6,729 bases of DNA, from the NCBI GenBank assembly GCA_002482565.1, contig DLGG01000158.1:752-7480 (forward strand), given 5' to 3'. This document shows, in pieces, positions 5,851 through 6,729 of the stretch. The stretch's first letter is position 1. Every line of letters starts with the position of its first letter. The notes beneath the pieces are model-generated. The model had not been told where the DNA came from, did no database searches, and worked only from the letters and a program-made list of their open reading frames with translations. Both the position numbers and the translations under genes were made by a program. The stretch comes from Solidesulfovibrio magneticus. GTDB lineage: Bacteria > Desulfobacterota > Desulfovibrionia > Desulfovibrionales > Desulfovibrionaceae.

Positions 5851-6729
5851 GTGAGCCGGCCGGGCTCGCCGGCCCGGGCCATCATGCGGACCCTGCGCAC
5901 GGGCCTGTCCCAGCCGCCGGGTTCCGACCTCGGCGCGCTGTTGCCCCTGGCCCGGCAGGCCCTGGCCTTTATCGACCGGGGGGGCGTGGACGATCCGGCC
6001 ACGGCCGCCGAAGCCTCCGAGGTGGCCTTTCTCCTGGCGGCGCTGCTTGACGCCGGGGATGAAAATTTCGCCAGACAGGCCTTTCCCCTGCTCTTTCGCC
6101 TGGGCGTCGAGGGCGAGGTGCTGGCCGTCACCCATCTGGAAACCTTGCCCGAGGATCTGGCCGTCTCCCTGCTCGCCAACCTTCGCGACGAGGAAAAACT
6201 CCTTTTCGCCAACGCCTTTTTCCGCCGCCCCCGGGCCGAGCGGCCCAAAACCGCCGCCTTGTGCCTGGAAGTCATCGAGGACGTGGTGGAGCGCATCCCC
6301 GACGAGCTGCTCATCCTGCTTGACCTCTTGGCCAATCGCCACGAATACCCGGCCTTGCCCCTGCGAAACGCGCTCATCCGGGGACGGCTGGGCATGTGGC
6401 TGGCCCGGCTGCTGCAGATGGACCTTTCGGCCGAGCAGATACGCTACATGGCCCGGGTGTCCGGCCGGCTGCGCGAGCCGGGACTGGTGGAAAAGCTCGC
6501 GGCGCGTCTTGGCGACATCGACGAGGTGTCGGCCGAGATCATTTGCCGCTCCCTGGCCGAAACGCCGGGACTCGACCCGGCCGTCGTGGCCGCCCCGGCC
6601 CGGGCACTGGTCGAGTCCCCGGAGGCCTCGCTCACCGCCGCCGCCCTGAGCGCCCTGGCCCGGTGCGACGAAGGCCAGGCGGCCCAGGCCCTGGCCGCCC
6701 TGGCCGCCGCCCAACCCGGACGCGTGGCC
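5851..6729 (+). CDS. Helical, HEAT-like repeat protein of unknown function, 3' end outside the window
   Basis: An open frame of 293 codons without a stop runs to the window edge. It opens with GTG (MSRPGSPARAIM) behind a well-placed GGAG, 30 bp after the HD-GYP stop and with no terminator between, so co-transcription is likely. Codon use is strongly GC-ending (GCC, CTG, GAG), as in the neighbouring genes. I do not recognise the family. The translation is almost wholly amphipathic helix, rich in Ala, Leu and Glu, with recurring 30-40 residue units such as VTHLETLPEDLAVSLLANLR (93-112), DELLILLDLLANR (151-163), MARVSGRLREPGLVEKLAAR (200-219) and LTAAALSALARCDEGQAAQA (261-280). That pattern suggests an alpha-solenoid of HEAT type, but no repeat is a textbook match. 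There is no signal peptide or membrane helix. Its role near a c-di-GMP phosphodiesterase is unknown; a scaffold is possible. Confidence 0.8.
   Translation, partial: MSRPGSPARAIMRTLRTGLSQPPGSDLGALLPLARQALAFIDRGGVDDPATAAEASEVAFLLAALLDAGDENFARQAFPLLFRLGVEGEVLAVTHLETLPEDLAVSLLANLRDEEKLLFANAFFRRPRAERPKTAALCLEVIEDVVERIPDELLILLDLLANRHEYPALPLRNALIRGRLGMWLARLLQMDLSAEQIRYMARVSGRLREPGLVEKLAARLGDIDEVSAEIICRSLAETPGLDPAVVAAPARALVESPEASLTAAALSALARCDEGQAAQALAALAAAQPGRVA

Noticed and set aside
5767..6714. Minus-strand 315-codon frame and plus-strand 200-codon frame (6047-6649)
   Set aside because: Both overlap the 293-codon GTG-start frame at 5851. That frame has the ribosome binding site, GC-ending codon use and a plausible helical protein; these have Gly/Gln- or Pro/Ser/Trp-rich composition typical of wrong frames.

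Overview
The window is GC-rich and densely coding. Its gene content points to a Desulfovibrio-like deltaproteobacterium (Desulfobacterota). The clues are strong G/C bias at third codon positions, a chemoreceptor with an Ala/Glu/Arg-rich coiled linker of a style I recall from Desulfovibrio receptors, and a TPR protein resembling Desulfovibrio proteins I know only from memory. The assignment is inference, not a database result.

Layout. Four genes read leftward. From right to left they are a TPR-repeat protein (3497-4381), a transmembrane methyl-accepting chemotaxis protein (1616-3397), a branched-chain amino acid aminotransferase IlvE (560-1486), and the N-terminal 170 codons of DnaX, the tau/gamma subunit of the DNA polymerase III clamp loader (1-511, cut by the window edge). 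Two genes read rightward: an HD-GYP cyclic-di-GMP phosphodiesterase with an N-terminal DUF3391-like domain (4534-5820), then 30 bp later an all-helical, HEAT-like protein of unknown function that starts at GTG 5851 and runs off the right edge. That last gene is easily missed because it starts with GTG and has no stop in the window.

Regulation. The 152-bp divergent spacer between the TPR and HD-GYP genes is the richest non-coding stretch. It holds a good sigma-70-type promoter facing HD-GYP (TTGACA, 18-bp spacer with an eight-T run, TATAGC), a small palindrome upstream of it, and a perfect 11-bp inverted repeat in the predicted 5' leader ending six bases before the likely ribosome binding site. 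The gap between the chemoreceptor and ilvE contains a plausible ilvE promoter and an 8-bp inverted repeat. ilvE and dnaX are 48 bp apart and probably co-transcribed.

How the genes fit together. HD-GYP (c-di-GMP turnover) and the chemoreceptor (CheA/CheW signalling) are both surface-behaviour or motility inputs. The TPR and HEAT-like proteins look like protein-interaction scaffolds of unknown partners. ilvE and dnaX are housekeeping. I see no mobile element, CRISPR array, tRNA, rRNA or defence system, and no clearly new biological system. The best leads are the HD-GYP leader and promoter and the two uncharacterised repeat proteins.
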